From: Saccharomycopsis phalli | Lineage: Eukaryota > Ascomycota > Saccharomycetes > Ascoideales > Saccharomycopsidaceae | Direction of reading: 5' to 3' | DNA length: 64,000 nt | NCBI GenBank assembly: GCA_020342235.1 | Contig: CP073218.1 | Coordinates: 1,302,001 to 1,366,000 of the forward strand | Part shown: positions 1-11,044 of the stretch, piece by piece | Numbering within the stretch: the stretch's first letter is position 1 | How the letters are laid out: each line of letters starts with the position of its first letter | Position numbers and translations under genes: made by a program | The notes under the pieces: generated by a model | Seen by the model: the letters and a program-made list of their open reading frames with translations, nothing else | Databases searched by the model: none | What the model was told of the DNA's origin: nothing

Positions 1-489
1 TCTTTTGCATCTTGGGTCCTCATTGCCAAGTAGTTTGAGCAACGATCGTCCACAAGGCTTGTTCCATTGAGTAATTGAGATGTAATCAGAAAACTGCTTT
101 GGAGTCTGAGAGCACCTCTGTGAGGAGACAACTGCTCTTGACGTCTTGTCATGGATGACCAACAGCACAGTCGCCAGTAAACAATCACTCCAGAGAACAA
201 CCACTCCAGAGAACAACTCCAGTGTACAATTGATGATCCTATAAACCAGAATGGCTACTCATATACTCATTCGAGAGACCTTACTCTTGAAATGCCATTT
301 AGCTCAGGCACAAACCACTAACCTTTAAATAAGATATATAAAACTGTTAAATGACAAATGCCGAGACCAGACTTGTTAGACCACTACAAGACTATGAATC
401 GACAAAACTGCTCAAATTGGAGTTTCAATCCAGACAATTGCATCGGTATTGATGACGGCTTTTCAACGGCGCTCATGATGTTTCTGCGT

Positions 490-570
490 GAATATATATT
501 CATTGAATAACCGTGATTCCGGAGAAGTTTTATAGATGAATACAAAAATAAATATTATCATCAAGTATCA
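490..570 (+). mobile_element. Family A element, 3'-end fossil
   Basis: This piece resembles the 3' end of the intact family A element: the ATATAT block, then ACCGTGATTCCGGAGA, then an AAATAC/AAATAAATAT tail. Only the 3' part is recognisable. No duplication flanks it, so it is probably old and 5'-truncated. Confidence 0.55.
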
Positions 571-669
571 CCTAGATACAATTTGATTCAAATTACAAGG
601 CCATGTCCAATTGCAAGGCTCTTGACGATGGCAGCGGTATACATTGGTTATTTGCACGATTATTCCTTG

Positions 670-820
670 ATGGAGGCTGTCAGCAAGTAAGTAAGTATAT
701 TTATTTCTGCTGAAGGAAACCCTTTATAATCCTAAACGGTTACATGGGCTGAAAAGCTTCAATGGGAGCAGTGTTGTTAGTGGTTTGACATGACTGACTA
801 TTGGATATGTGAGATGCCGC
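670..820 (-). mobile_element. Family A element, diverged 3' half
   Basis: It matches the 3' half of the intact copies at 24.5 and 55.2 kb. The shared segment reads AACCCTTTATAA, CCTAAACGGTTA and ATGGGCTGAAAA, then CTTCAATGGGAGCAGTG, with scattered substitutions. The tail side appears internally deleted, passing straight from a TATATTTA tail into the core. The tRNA-like head is absent. Confidence 0.65.
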
Positions 821-1190
821 TAATTGACTCCAATGAGATCCGGCTCCCGACTCATTACACGATGCTACTACAAGGTTCAATTCAAGTGACTACTGATGAG
901 TCAAAACAACTACTTTCAGAAACCCTAGTTGGACCCAAGCGAACGCTCAGCAAGATCAGCCAACTACCTAGCGGCCAAAGCTTAGTTTCACATATACAAA
1001 GACTTTATTCAATGCAGAGGCTAGGCCATGATGCAACTGATGCGAGGATGCCGAGCCATCTACTTTCCGCGACTTTAGCTGCCCAGCACTATTGGCCTTT
1101 TGAGCCCAAGAACAGATACACAAACGAATTACCAACGCTACTCAGGTCTGCGTCTATTTCTCAGATATGGCAAAGCTTGAAAATATTATA

Positions 1191-1755
1191 GGATTCTACT
1201 CGTCTGTGCTGGACTGGTGGCTTCCTTTTTGCTACAACATGTTAGGAGAGGTGGCTCAAGTCACCTACGACCTAGGAAACTTGTCAGAGTTTATAAATAT
1301 AGGGGTAGTTAATGACTATGAAGCTCTTATTATAAACTCTATATATTTTGTCGTTCCTTTAAAGTTGAATGATTGAATCTAAACCAAGGGTCCTTAAAAC
1401 GATAGATGTTCTAGGTAGTTTTCTACCTAGCCTTTTATAGTCGTTTCAGTGATCATCCTATGCTGTACAGACATGGCAAATCCCTTGTATTTGATCTACC
1501 AGTGTACACTACTTGTGTGCTACTATGTGATCAGCTGGTGATCAACTGGTGATCACGACAGAAACTCTCGCTGCCCTACGATGTCAATTACTCTGTATAT
1601 TCACCAACGGGCTGAAAGTTATCCCCATTCAAAGGATTTCTCTCGACTTTAAAATTAGCGGCGCCGTCCTAAGTTTTTTAGATGGTGAAATATCAGTCTC
1701 ACCCTCTGAGGGAGCCTAGTATAGCTATAGAAGTAAATAAACATATTATTATTAT
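1191..1755 (+). mobile_element. Family B SINE-like element, long diverged copy
   Basis: The 5' end at 1191 begins GGATTCTACTCGTC and continues with an A-box-like TGCTGGACTGG at 1207-1217 and a B-box-like GGCTCAAGTC at 1253-1262. The 3' half (about 1560-1755) carries the family core, GGCGCCGTCCTAAG, GGGAGCCTAGTATAGC and an AATAAACATATTATT tail. The region between the halves does not match other copies and may be an insertion. The 5' part aligns with the reverse complement of 14670-14765. Confidence 0.65.
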
Positions 1756-1824
1756 GGATTAGGTTTTGGGCTGATAGGGATATTTCAATAGTGCCTAGGG
1801 ATTTCTCAATGCTGTCGGATTTTC

Positions 1825-1895
1825 CTGGGTAAATATATATTCGTGAGATGACTGTGCTTCCGAAGACAATATAGCTAATACAAAATAAAAATTAT
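1825..1895 (+). mobile_element. Family A element, 3'-end fossil
   Basis: The segment TGACTGTGCTTCCGAAGACAA followed by TATAGCTAATACA corresponds to the TTTCCGGAGACAATATATAGCTAAATACA end of the intact element. Nothing upstream of this part is preserved. Confidence 0.55.
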
Positions 1896-1982
1896 TGTCT
1901 TGTATGAGACGGCGGTTCAAGCTTGGACGATTCGCTTGACGTAGCATAGGTGAATATATTATGAGCTGGTAATGTAGTAACT

Positions 1983-2053
1983 AGGATACGATTGTAAATA
2001 GGATACGATTGTAAATAGGATACGATTGTAAATAGGATATGATTGTAAATAGG
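1983..2053. repeat. 17-bp tandem repeat (about 4 copies)
   Basis: The unit AGGATACGATTGTAAAT is repeated head to tail about four times, the last with one change (ATATG for ATACG). It is non-coding. Confidence 0.9.
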
Positions 2054-2677
2054 TTTAATATACTTGCTTGACTATTAGAAACATTTATATTGGGAAGAGT
2101 CGAGCCTTTTTATTGTATTATTTATCCAAGGCTATAGCTATACCTTGGCTCTGGGGAGATTGACAAGGGCAATTGTAGGCTAGTGCAATTGATGAGGACT
2201 GGTAATTGGACAATTGACAAGGACTGTAATATAATAACAAGGATACAAAGTTGGTAAAATAGCTAAAATATATTCGCTTGACAATTCAGGGAAAAGTCAA
2301 ACTATTTGTACTTGAAAAAGGGAGTGAAATAACCTTTCGTCAGAACAGGACTAAGGCCTATTGTTATCATCTGTAGATTGGCTGTTTCGGGAAAAGATAA
2401 AGCACAACGAATAACAGGAAGAAGCACAATTGATAAAGACAATGATGACTATCTCAATTGACAAGGACAATTGTAGACTAGTGCAATTGGTAAATTAGCT
2501 CACTGACAAAGACAATGGTAACTAGACATTACGAGATACGTATATTGTCTAACCAACATGTGAAAACAATATAGCTGGATAATCCCGTACCTTCATCTTA
2601 CAATGCTATGCAATCTATATCATGTGTATTACTATATTCAATACCTGGGCATCACTCAACTTATCCAGTAGACAGCC

Positions 2678-5600
2678 TCACTCAAACAAGTCAGCATATA
2701 CATCCTCCTCACAGGTACCTATATCCGCCGGAGACATGGCATACATCTTCTCAAAGGCATGGTAGCTCAAGTGGTCGAAAAACGGACGCAACAACGCAAC
2801 ATCGTCACAGTTGCGGAACCCCCGCAAGATCGGAGCACTGGTGTTGGAGTCATCGACAACAACTCGCCGAGGATCGTTGGAGCTAGGCGGCTTGTACGCC
2901 TTGAGCCGGGCAATTGTGTCGACGAGCCCACTGCCCTGATGGGAGCCCGATATGGACTCTGAGGCGTCGCCAAAAAACACCCACTGGTCATAGGCAAAGT
3001 CTTCCCAGGACAATGTGGCAAGCAAGTCAAGCAACTTCAGCGCGTGGACAAACGTCTCGCGCCCCACTGCCAGGTTCAAGTCGCTTGCGCTGGTGGGATT
3101 TCGCTCGATTGTGGTGCCGGTGGAACTTTTCTCGAGGGCGGTGCACTGGGCCACAAAGTCGCCCAAGACCCGGCGCAACGCGGCCCGCGCGCCCGGCCAG
3201 TACCCGCCCAAGTGCACGGGGGACACGCGCACAAACACTGCGCGCCAGCAGAGAAACGCCTGGGCGCGGAGCGAGTCGCCCGGCCCGGCGGCCACGTCTG
3301 CGAGCCGCGCAGCTAGGCCGCCTGCAGGCAGGTCGCGGGGGCAGGCCATGAGCATAAAAGTAATGCGTTTCATCCGGAGGATTCGGGCCAGAGTTTCTGA
3401 TTCGTTCCAGCTGAAGAGCGCAGAATTGCCTGGGTGCACTTTGGAGAGGAGCTCAGATGCCTTTTCGGGCTCGTCGGCTAGCCACTCGCGCACCACTGAC
3501 GCCATTTTCCGTCTGGCATTGTGTCCTAGCGTGAAAAACTGCGTGTCGTAAAACACCTCGTGAACCATTGCGCGCCAGATGCGATTGCCCTTGCTTGCGG
3601 GCAGTTGTGCCACCACGTGCAACAACTCAAAGAGCTCGTGTGGAAGCTCGTGGAACGTGCCCTTGAACATTGGCTGCACCACATTGAGTGTGACGGTGCT
3701 GACTACCGTTCCGTCGCGCGAACCCTCGTGGAAAATCGGGTTGTCCAAAAGCGGCACCACACGAGCCAACGCGGCCAAGAGCCCGGGAATCGACACAGAA
3801 TCCTCGTCGGTGGCACTGGCTAGCACTTTGAACAAGTACTCGGTGATTTCCTTGCGAACCCGCTTATTCTCGCCAAACTTGAGCGTGGCTAGCCGCTTGG
3901 CCAAAAGTGCCACGAATTCAAGCACACTGGGCATAATTGCTTGGAACTGCCCCGTGCCACTGGTCACGGTCTTGAGAAACGCCAACGAGTCCGAATAAAT
4001 GTCCTCGGTGGCACTCCCGTCGAGCGACCGAAGATACTCCACAAGCACCTGGGCCGCCCGGCTGGGCGGGAGCCGCCGGAACACAGACGGCTCCTGCGGC
4101 CCGCACGCAAGCTCGGCCGCCCGGAACACGTGCGGGATGGTCACGTGCGGCTGGGCGTTGTCAAGGGCATGGAGCAATTTGTACACCGATGGGCTGTTGC
4201 TGCTATTGGCCAATAAGCTTTGGAGCACTGCAAGCGGCTCGGAATGGTACAATTTATCCAAGACTCGTCGACTGCGGAACTTGAACCGCGCCCCAAGGTC
4301 GTGATCACGTGACCGCGCAAGCCGTTCTCCCCATGCCCAAATCACGTGACACGTGGTGGTGGCAGTATCAAAGGCTTGTAAGATGTTGGTCCGGCTGGTT
4401 TCAAAGTCCATGTTTCCGGGTGATTCCACTGAGAAGACGCCTGCCATGACGGTGTTTAGGAACCCGTCTGGGCGTGGTCCATGATTCTGGGCGCCCATTT
4501 CTGTTGCTTCGAGGAACATGTGGCCGTAGGAGAGGAGTTCGTCTAGGATTTTGAAGAGCAGGGTGATGATCTGGTCGTTGTCAATGGGCGAATTTTGGGG
4601 GGTGGCGGTGGCAATGTGGGTATGACTTGGGCTTTCCAAGAGGGTGGAATTATTTTCCAAGAGGGTGGTATGGCTCTCGGCAAGGCTTTCCACTTGACTT
4701 TCCACTTGACTTTTCACTTGATTTTCCACTTGACTTTCCGCTTGATTTTCCACTTGACTTTCCACTTGATTTTCCACTTGACTTTCCACTTGACTTTCCA
4801 CTTGACTTTCCACTTGACTTTTCACTTGACTTTTCACTTGACTTTCCACTTGACTTTCCACTTGACCTTGTTTAAATCCTTCATTCTCACCCCTCATCCT
4901 CCTCACTTGCTCAAATGACCACCCAATCTTACCACAAATCACCCCCGTCAACGGCACCACCACCTGAAACACACACTCGCTCAAATTGAGCAAATTGTCC
5001 ACCAACAACCCCGACCACGCTTTAATCTCCGCCTCGGAATCAGCAGACTCAAGCCCATACACAAGATACTCAATATACCCAAGCTCATCAATCTCGGCCC
5101 GTGGCCGCACAGGACACTCTTTATCCACCACAAGAAACATCGGTACATCGTGCTGATGCCGCGCCTTCTGCATCGCACGTGAAACAAGCCGGTGGAACTT
5201 CACCACCACTGGCCGGTACCGTATCTCAGAGGCCAGGTACTCAAATGACAACTTCGCTAGCTTGTTGAGTAGTTTCCCAATGTCCAGCACATCGTCTAGC
5301 AAACGGTCAAGCAAGTCCATGGCTAGAAGCACTGCCTGCTCAAAGTCTGCCTGCTCAAACATCTGCCAGCCTTCTGATCCCTCGTGCAATGCGGTTGCCA
5401 ACAACTGGAGAATAACATGGACAAGCACCTGGCGAAACGTGCCATATTCCGCAAACGTACACTCGGAATCTAGCGCAGATCCCACGCGCAGATCAACCGA
5501 GATAATGTTCATCACTAGTTGCAACTGGTACTGCAAATATTGGTAGTCGTCTCCCTGGTCTAGCTGAGGCCGCGTGACAAAGCTGTATCGCAACAACGGA

Positions 5601-8392
5601 CCAACAACAAGGGATATTAGTCGGTCGGGCGCAAACGGCAAGTCCGAGAGACAGTCCTGGACAAGATGGCGTTGGTTTCTCTGGGTCGATGCTAGGAGAA
5701 TGATGCTCAATGGGACACTAATGAGACATTCTCCAGGGGGGTTCCCAGGGGGGTTTCCAGGGGGGTTCCCAGGGGGGTCCATCGGCGGACCCCGCCCAGA
5801 CAAATGGCCTGGCACAGACTGGTGCAAATCGGCCTGGGGCAAATCGGCCTGGGGCAAATCGGCTTGAGGCAAATCGGCTTGAGGCAAATTGGCCTGGATC
5901 AAATCAACCTGAGGCAAATCAGCCCCAATCAAATCAACCTGGGGCCACACAACCTTGACAATATCAATGAGCAGGGCAAAATCGCATTTCGCAAGGTTGC
6001 TGTAAAACTTCAAAAGAGCCAGCTGGAAATAAGCCGCAGGAGATTGCGACTGGAGACTAATGAGAAGCAGCACCGATTCTTGCTGGTGTCTTCCCGTGAG
6101 AATCACCTGGTGGACAAGCAGGAGCGCAAGCTCAAGAAGCTCGAGCCTGGTTTTTGCGTCGGCAGCCAACTGTAGCGGACCATAAAGTGTGGCTATGCCA
6201 AATGACAATGCCGCGTCGTTTGTCTTCTCTTTGCGGGACGTAGTTAACACCAGAGGTATTTCCTCGTCGCCATAGTAGTCCAAGATCAAGGCACGGTCAA
6301 AATGTGTGGGCAGGCCGTTGGAAAAGAGGCCGTTGGACGGAGCTGTTTGCGACTCGGAAAGCACGGCTTGAGTCAATTTGTCTGACTCAAACAGCGCGTG
6401 GCCGTTTAAGAATTTGCAGTAGAGTTTGCTAAACTTGTAGAAAAGGTCGGGGGAGCACTTTGTGTGGATGTAGGTGGAAAGAAGGCGGACAAAGAGGCTG
6501 TTGGTGATGGATGTGAGTTGTTTTTGGGAAAACGGCGGGGTTTCCAGTTTGTTTTGAGGGTTGTAAAAGTTGGTGATTTGTGTGAGGATGAACTGGTTGG
6601 GTTGACTTGCGGGGGGGATGGCATGGGTGTGATTTTTTTGCTGGGAAAATGGGTTTTCCATTGCCAGTGGGTTTTCCGTAGCCAATGGATTTTCCATTGC
6701 CAGTGGGTTTTCCGTAGCCAATGGATTTTCCGTAGCCAATGGATTTTCCTCTGAAGATGCATTTACTTTGTCGTCTTCCAATGTATAGTCTAGAATATTT
6801 TTTTCATTTTCATAAACTTTGCTCTCGTTTTTCTTTTCATTCTGATTCACTTCATTCTGATTCACTTCATTCTGATTCACCTCATTCTGTTCCACTCCCT
6901 CCCACTCACTCCGATCCACTCCCTCCCATTCCCCCACCAAATCCAAAATCCGCCCCACAATGTCCACCACCAACCCACACCGCATCCACTTCTCCTGCAC
7001 AATCATCAAGTTGATCATCACCAACGGCAAATGGATCCGCACCATCTCATCCTCACTCACGTTAAAATGATCGAAAATAAACCGCACCAACTGCAAATTC
7101 TCATACAACTCCGCCTCCTCCTCAACATTCACCAACCCATGGCACGTTCGCCAAATGGTAAAACTCTCAATTGTATCAAAAAACCCAGTGGCACCATGCA
7201 CCAACTCGTCGTTCGCCTCATTCTGCTCAAAACTCCGCTGGACACTCTTCAAAAACGGAAGAAACACCCGCTGGCTCACCACAGTACCAATCTCCCATTT
7301 ATCCATAAACGCAATGCATATCTTGTACCCAGAAATACGCTCCTGCACCGAATCACTGTTGATCATCTTCAAGAACCCACGCACCAAAATCCGCTCGCCA
7401 TACTGCTCAAAATACTCGGCCTTTTGAAACGGAGTCTCGGAGTCTGGCTGCGGCGAAAATAAATCGCTCTCCACTCCAAGAAGCCAGTGCCATAATCGTC
7501 GGTTTATCAGCATATCCTTGCGCAAAACTGTGCGGCACGCTGACATAATCAACGTCTCACGATCCTCTCGCGTCGCAGAAACAAGTACCAGACTCCCCAA
7601 CTTGACACGTGATATGAGAAGGTCAAAGAACCCACGTTGCACAAGGATCTGGGAGTCGTTGAGAGCACTGGAAAACGCCCGAACAAGCATCCCGGAGCCA
7701 GATTCAAGCACATTGGGCAACTCACGGTTACACCATACTAGGGCCCCGAGCCGGCGGTCAGGAGCCCTGACGATGACAGTGAAGAGACTGTGCCAAAAGT
7801 AAGGGGTATCCTGGAGGTTTTGCCGGAGCTTTACAATTAGCTGGAATGTCTGTTCAAACGAGTCGCTGGATTCGTCATCAATTCCACAGAGCAAGCTCAT
7901 CAAGAGCCCTTGGACCACCACCCGTAGCTGCGGGGCTTCTAACGCGAGAATGTGGGTATCAAAGAGAGTCACGAGCAACGGACGGAGGGAAATTGACGCA
8001 AACAGCATGAGCGGAAGCAACCCAGGGATCCAGACATGCATCTGTGCTGCCACCAACTCCTTGCCCAAGATGCAAAACACCGTCTCGTACACTTCAAGTG
8101 CCTTACGATGCACCCCGGATGGAAGCAGCGGAATCACACACGAAGCAAGGTTCCGGGCAATCTCAAGCTCGTGGGGGACCCATTGTGGTCTTGTGTGCGC
8201 CTGGAGCGCTTTCGAAAGCCTGGTCAAGGCCGAAATGAAGTCGGCCCATTCGACTGCGGCATCAAACGCAAGAAGCGACTTTTCCACCGCGGCAATGTAT
8301 TTTTTGTCCTTGGATGTGGGGTTTTCCACAATAACAAACCCGTTGAGCCGAGCCTCAATGTGTTGGATTTCGTCCTTGGGTACGCTAGGCAT
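2678..8392 (-). CDS. DOP1: Dop1-family protein (endosome/Golgi traffic)
   Basis: This 1904-residue protein is somewhat longer than Dop1 of baker's yeast, which I recall at about 1700 residues. Dop1 is a large helical protein that acts with the flippase Neo1 and Mon2 in endosome-to-Golgi recycling. The N-terminal Dopey domain is clear in roughly residues 10-330: LTRLSKALQAHTRPQWVPH, then LPSGVHRKALEVYETVF and IPGLLPLMLFASISLRPLL, which are family hallmarks. Much of the extra length is in-frame tandem repeats: NEVNQ near 490-517, ENPLAT/ENPLAM near 547-580, LPQAD near 816-862, NPPG near 870-885 and QVES/QVKS near 1174-1236. The start Met is followed directly by the conserved region. A CACGTG site lies about 40 bp upstream. 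The family call is firm; the repeat tracts look like disordered linkers. Confidence 0.93.
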   Translation of the reverse strand: MPSVPKDEIQHIEARLNGFVIVENPTSKDKKYIAAVEKSLLAFDAAVEWADFISALTRLSKALQAHTRPQWVPHELEIARNLASCVIPLLPSGVHRKALEVYETVFCILGKELVAAQMHVWIPGLLPLMLFASISLRPLLVTLFDTHILALEAPQLRVVVQGLLMSLLCGIDDESSDSFEQTFQLIVKLRQNLQDTPYFWHSLFTVIVRAPDRRLGALVWCNRELPNVLESGSGMLVRAFSSALNDSQILVQRGFFDLLISRVKLGSLVLVSATREDRETLIMSACRTVLRKDMLINRRLWHWLLGVESDLFSPQPDSETPFQKAEYFEQYGERILVRGFLKMINSDSVQERISGYKICIAFMDKWEIGTVVSQRVFLPFLKSVQRSFEQNEANDELVHGATGFFDTIESFTIWRTCHGLVNVEEEAELYENLQLVRFIFDHFNVSEDEMVRIHLPLVMINLMIVQEKWMRCGLVVDIVGRILDLVGEWEGVDRSEWEGVEQNEVNQNEVNQNEVNQNEKKNESKVYENEKNILDYTLEDDKVNASSEENPLATENPLATENPLAMENPLATENPLAMENPFSQQKNHTHAIPPASQPNQFILTQITNFYNPQNKLETPPFSQKQLTSITNSLFVRLLSTYIHTKCSPDLFYKFSKLYCKFLNGHALFESDKLTQAVLSESQTAPSNGLFSNGLPTHFDRALILDYYGDEEIPLVLTTSRKEKTNDAALSFGIATLYGPLQLAADAKTRLELLELALLLVHQVILTGRHQQESVLLLISLQSQSPAAYFQLALLKFYSNLAKCDFALLIDIVKVVWPQVDLIGADLPQVDLIQANLPQADLPQADLPQADLPQADLHQSVPGHLSGRGPPMDPPGNPPGNPPGNPPGECLISVPLSIILLASTQRNQRHLVQDCLSDLPFAPDRLISLVVGPLLRYSFVTRPQLDQGDDYQYLQYQLQLVMNIISVDLRVGSALDSECTFAEYGTFRQVLVHVILQLLATALHEGSEGWQMFEQADFEQAVLLAMDLLDRLLDDVLDIGKLLNKLAKLSFEYLASEIRYRPVVVKFHRLVSRAMQKARHQHDVPMFLVVDKECPVRPRAEIDELGYIEYLVYGLESADSEAEIKAWSGLLVDNLLNLSECVFQVVVPLTGVICGKIGWSFEQVRRMRGENEGFKQGQVESQVESQVKSQVKSQVESQVESQVESQVENQVESQVENQAESQVENQVKSQVESQVESLAESHTTLLENNSTLLESPSHTHIATATPQNSPIDNDQIITLLFKILDELLSYGHMFLEATEMGAQNHGPRPDGFLNTVMAGVFSVESPGNMDFETSRTNILQAFDTATTTCHVIWAWGERLARSRDHDLGARFKFRSRRVLDKLYHSEPLAVLQSLLANSSNSPSVYKLLHALDNAQPHVTIPHVFRAAELACGPQEPSVFRRLPPSRAAQVLVEYLRSLDGSATEDIYSDSLAFLKTVTSGTGQFQAIMPSVLEFVALLAKRLATLKFGENKRVRKEITEYLFKVLASATDEDSVSIPGLLAALARVVPLLDNPIFHEGSRDGTVVSTVTLNVVQPMFKGTFHELPHELFELLHVVAQLPASKGNRIWRAMVHEVFYDTQFFTLGHNARRKMASVVREWLADEPEKASELLSKVHPGNSALFSWNESETLARILRMKRITFMLMACPRDLPAGGLAARLADVAAGPGDSLRAQAFLCWRAVFVRVSPVHLGGYWPGARAALRRVLGDFVAQCTALEKSSTGTTIERNPTSASDLNLAVGRETFVHALKLLDLLATLSWEDFAYDQWVFFGDASESISGSHQGSGLVDTIARLKAYKPPSSNDPRRVVVDDSNTSAPILRGFRNCDDVALLRPFFDHLSYHAFEKMYAMSPADIGTCEEDVYADLFE
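4683..4870. repeat. 12-bp tandem array inside DOP1
   Basis: The units TTTCCACTTGAC and TTTTCACTTGAC alternate about 15 times. On the minus strand they encode Q-V-E/K-S tetrapeptides in the DOP1 product. The unit length is a multiple of three, so gain or loss of copies keeps the frame. Confidence 0.92.
5805..5945. repeat. 15-bp tandem array inside DOP1
   Basis: The unit GGCAAATCGGCCTGG and its variants repeat about nine times, encoding L-P-Q-A-D on the minus strand. A neighbouring GGGGGGTTCCCA-type 12-bp repeat (about 5735-5785) encodes N-P-P-G. Confidence 0.88.
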
Positions 8393-8432
8393 GATTACGT
8401 GGTGGGCAGATCGAATGTCTTGTGCTTTTGGT

Positions 8433-8438
8433 CACGTG
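8433..8438. promoter_or_regulatory. CACGTG E-box upstream of DOP1
   Basis: A palindromic CACGTG lies about 40 bp before the DOP1 start codon. This is the core site of Cbf1-type bHLH factors in yeasts. Use of the site is inferred from position only. Confidence 0.45.
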
Positions 8439-9304
8439 GGTAGATCTGGACTGAGGATGAGAGTGATGGGAGAGACATGAGTGGTGATTTATATCCAATG
8501 GTTATTGTGGTTGATTATCATGGTTATTGTGATTGATTATTATGGTTATTGTGGTTGATAGTTATTCTGATTGTATTTTAGTAGTTGACGTGGATGATTA
8601 AGTTTATGCAAGAGATACAATTTAAGTTGACTGGTATTTCAATATTTACATTAGTGAATAAAAGTCTTGGTTGGATCAATCTGAATAAAAGTCTTGGTTG
8701 GATCAATCTGAATAAAAGTCTTGGTTGGACTGAATTAGACTGGGTTGGACTGAATTAAAGACTTGCTTGATTGACCCGAGTAAAAGACTCGTGGTTAATT
8801 TGGTCCGAGTAAAGGCACACTGGCTGGATATTCAAAAGACACCTGGTTATAGATGATCCAAGTAAACTCCACGATTGATTAAATTTTTATAAAACAACAC
8901 GATTTTACATCCAAGTAAACTCCACGATTGATTTTATATTAGTCCCAGTAGAAAGACTCAGTGGATATGTAATGCCTGGAATGACCATGGGCATCGTATG
9001 TCGAGGTGGACAATCAGTCGCAGACCATCAATAAATAATCCAATTGATGACTATACAATTCTTTCTTCCATCGAGATTAAATAACCAAATGAGTAGTCAA
9101 AGGTATGCTCTTAAATTAGGGCATCTATCCACTGACATAACCTATCTCATGTTGTATACATTATCATAACTCTTCTTTGTACATGTCATTAGTTGTATAT
9201 TAGTGATCAAGACAAGTTTAGCCCATCAATGGTTACGTGTGGTTAGCTAATCAATGCTTACATGTGGTTAGCTAATCAATGCTTACATGTGGTTAGCTCA
9301 TTGT

Positions 9305-9505
9305 CCCTCCAATGCTCATTATCTTACATACCAATGCCCATTTCCTTACATATTCACCAGCTCTAATCAAAAGTTGTATCTTTTTGCAGATTTTTCTTTC
9401 AACGACTACATAGCAGCACCGTCCTCAGTCATACATAGCAAAGTATAAATCTCCTCTGGGAGCCTAGTATAGCTATAGCCTTGAATATTATTATTATAAA
9501 TAAAC
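9305..9505 (+). mobile_element. Family B SINE-like element, 3' portion
   Basis: The segment AATGCTCATTATCTTACATA aligns with the middle of the 14464-14765 copy. It is followed by CGACTACATAGCAGCACCG, then GGGAGCCTAGTATAGC and TATAGCCTTGAATATTATT, the family 3' end. The 5' head is missing or unrecognisable. Confidence 0.68.
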
Positions 9506-10659
9506 ATCAACCTATGTCACACTCTAGTCAGGTATCCGTCTTAACAATGAGATGATCCACATAGACGTACTTTTAATCGTTTCATAACGTTTATAGCCGT
9601 CATTTGAAAATATTGTCTTGGAACATGATATTCACATGGCTTTATTACAGGGCATAGAATAAACTACAAGTTATTGTATACATACATGTATATCCACATG
9701 AGTAAAAGAACAATTCCAGTCAATGGATAATACCACACATTTAATAAAAGAGGTCTTGGTTCCGTTTATATCTTAACTTTTTACCATTCTCACCCCGTCA
9801 GCTACTATTCAACAGCCAAGCGAATATACGTTTGCTAGTCTACAAGCACATATCCTAATTACTATATTATAATTCATGCAATAAAGTCCTATACCTACTT
9901 CCGCTTCTAAGCACCTCTATTGTTACGTGGTGGTACCTATTCCCTCAATTACAGGCTGCTAATCATCCATATTGACAATGCCTTGTTGATTCACAAAAAC
10001 TGCCCTGTACTATTTCATTCCGGTAAACTCTTGTCGACATTTTTTATCCATTGGCGCATATTCTCACCAGTAATATGTACCATTGCTGTAACCGAGGCTG
10101 GATTTCAAATTATAAACAATGGCATATCCTGGTCAAATTGCTGCCGACAAACGCGCAACGATACCCAATGGCTGGTTTGAATGTGATTTGAATGTACTAA
10201 TTTGTTTAATGCAAACAGAGTGAGATTCGTATTCACAATCTAAACTGGCCATTTGCCTTGAGGTTCAGCATGGCAGTTGGCAACGCAAAAGTCAAGCTGC
10301 TGACTTTGAAAAGTATCAATTAGAATTGTTGAAAGAGAGGGCAGTGATGTTCATAATGCTTGTCATTATCTGAGAATGCACGTGTACAATATGTAGATGG
10401 CATTGTACATTGAAATTGTATAGCATTGAAATTTACGACAGCATTGAATTGTATGACAATGTTGGATAAATGAACCAATACGCTGGCATTGACGTTCAAT
10501 TGATATTCCGGTGCTGTCACTAGACAGATTTCTTTTTTGGCATGATTTGCAGTTGATGATAATAAAGTTGCTGAGCATTGCAGGGTTTATTGCAAATGAA
10601 TTATTAGCAAATGCAACATTGAGTTGTTTTGTGGATTTCAACTGCTCAGAGAGCATGGG

Positions 10660-10995
10660 TGAACATGAGTAGATCATGAATAGATCATGAATAGATCATG
10701 AATAGATCATGAATAGAACATGAATAGAACATGAATAGAACATGAATAGAACATGAATAGAACATGAATAGAACATGAATAGACCATGAATAGACCATGA
10801 ATAGACCATGAATAGACCATGAACATAACATGAACATAACACGAGAAGAACATGAACATAACATGAGAAGAACATGAATATAACATGACTAGATCATGAA
10901 TATAATATGAACATAAAATGAATAAATCATGAATAGAATGTGTAGACCATGAATATAACATGAATATAACATGAATCATGAATAGAATGTGTAGA
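10660..10995. repeat. 11-bp tandem array, ATGAATAGAAC type
   Basis: About 30 imperfect head-to-tail copies of ATGAATAGAAC and its variants (ATGAATAGATC, ATGAATAGACC, ATGAACATAAC) run to within about 50 bp of the HDA1 stop codon. Variants cluster in blocks, which suggests local expansion of sub-arrays. Hydrophobic open frames across it are by-products of the repeat. Confidence 0.92.
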
Positions 10996-11044
10996 CCGTA
11001 AATATAACATGAGTAGAGCCTCGGTAGACAGAATCCAACACCAC

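Larger units (their letters stand above)
1..2677. other. Gene-free spacer with repeat fossils
   Basis: No convincing coding region is visible. The stretch holds decayed copies of the two dispersed element families described below: family A pieces near 490-570, 670-820 and 1825-1895; a family B copy at 1191-1755; and a family B-like tail near 2105-2160. There is also a 17-bp tandem repeat at 1983-2053. The open frames at 790-1191 and 1167-1376 lie over these fossils and show no protein-like signature. Confidence 0.7.
8393..11044. other. Gene-free spacer between DOP1 and HDA1
   Basis: No coding region is supported. It contains a 27-bp repeat (8650-8735, unit AATAAAAGTCTTGGTTGGATC...), a threefold GTGGTTAGCTAATCAATGCT-type repeat (about 9225-9300), a family B element end (9305-9505) and a long 11-bp array (10660-10995). 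Confidence 0.7.

Noticed and set aside
790-1191. Open frame of 133 codons
   Set aside because: Its first part lies in a family A fossil and its end abuts a family B element; the sequence shows no conserved pattern.
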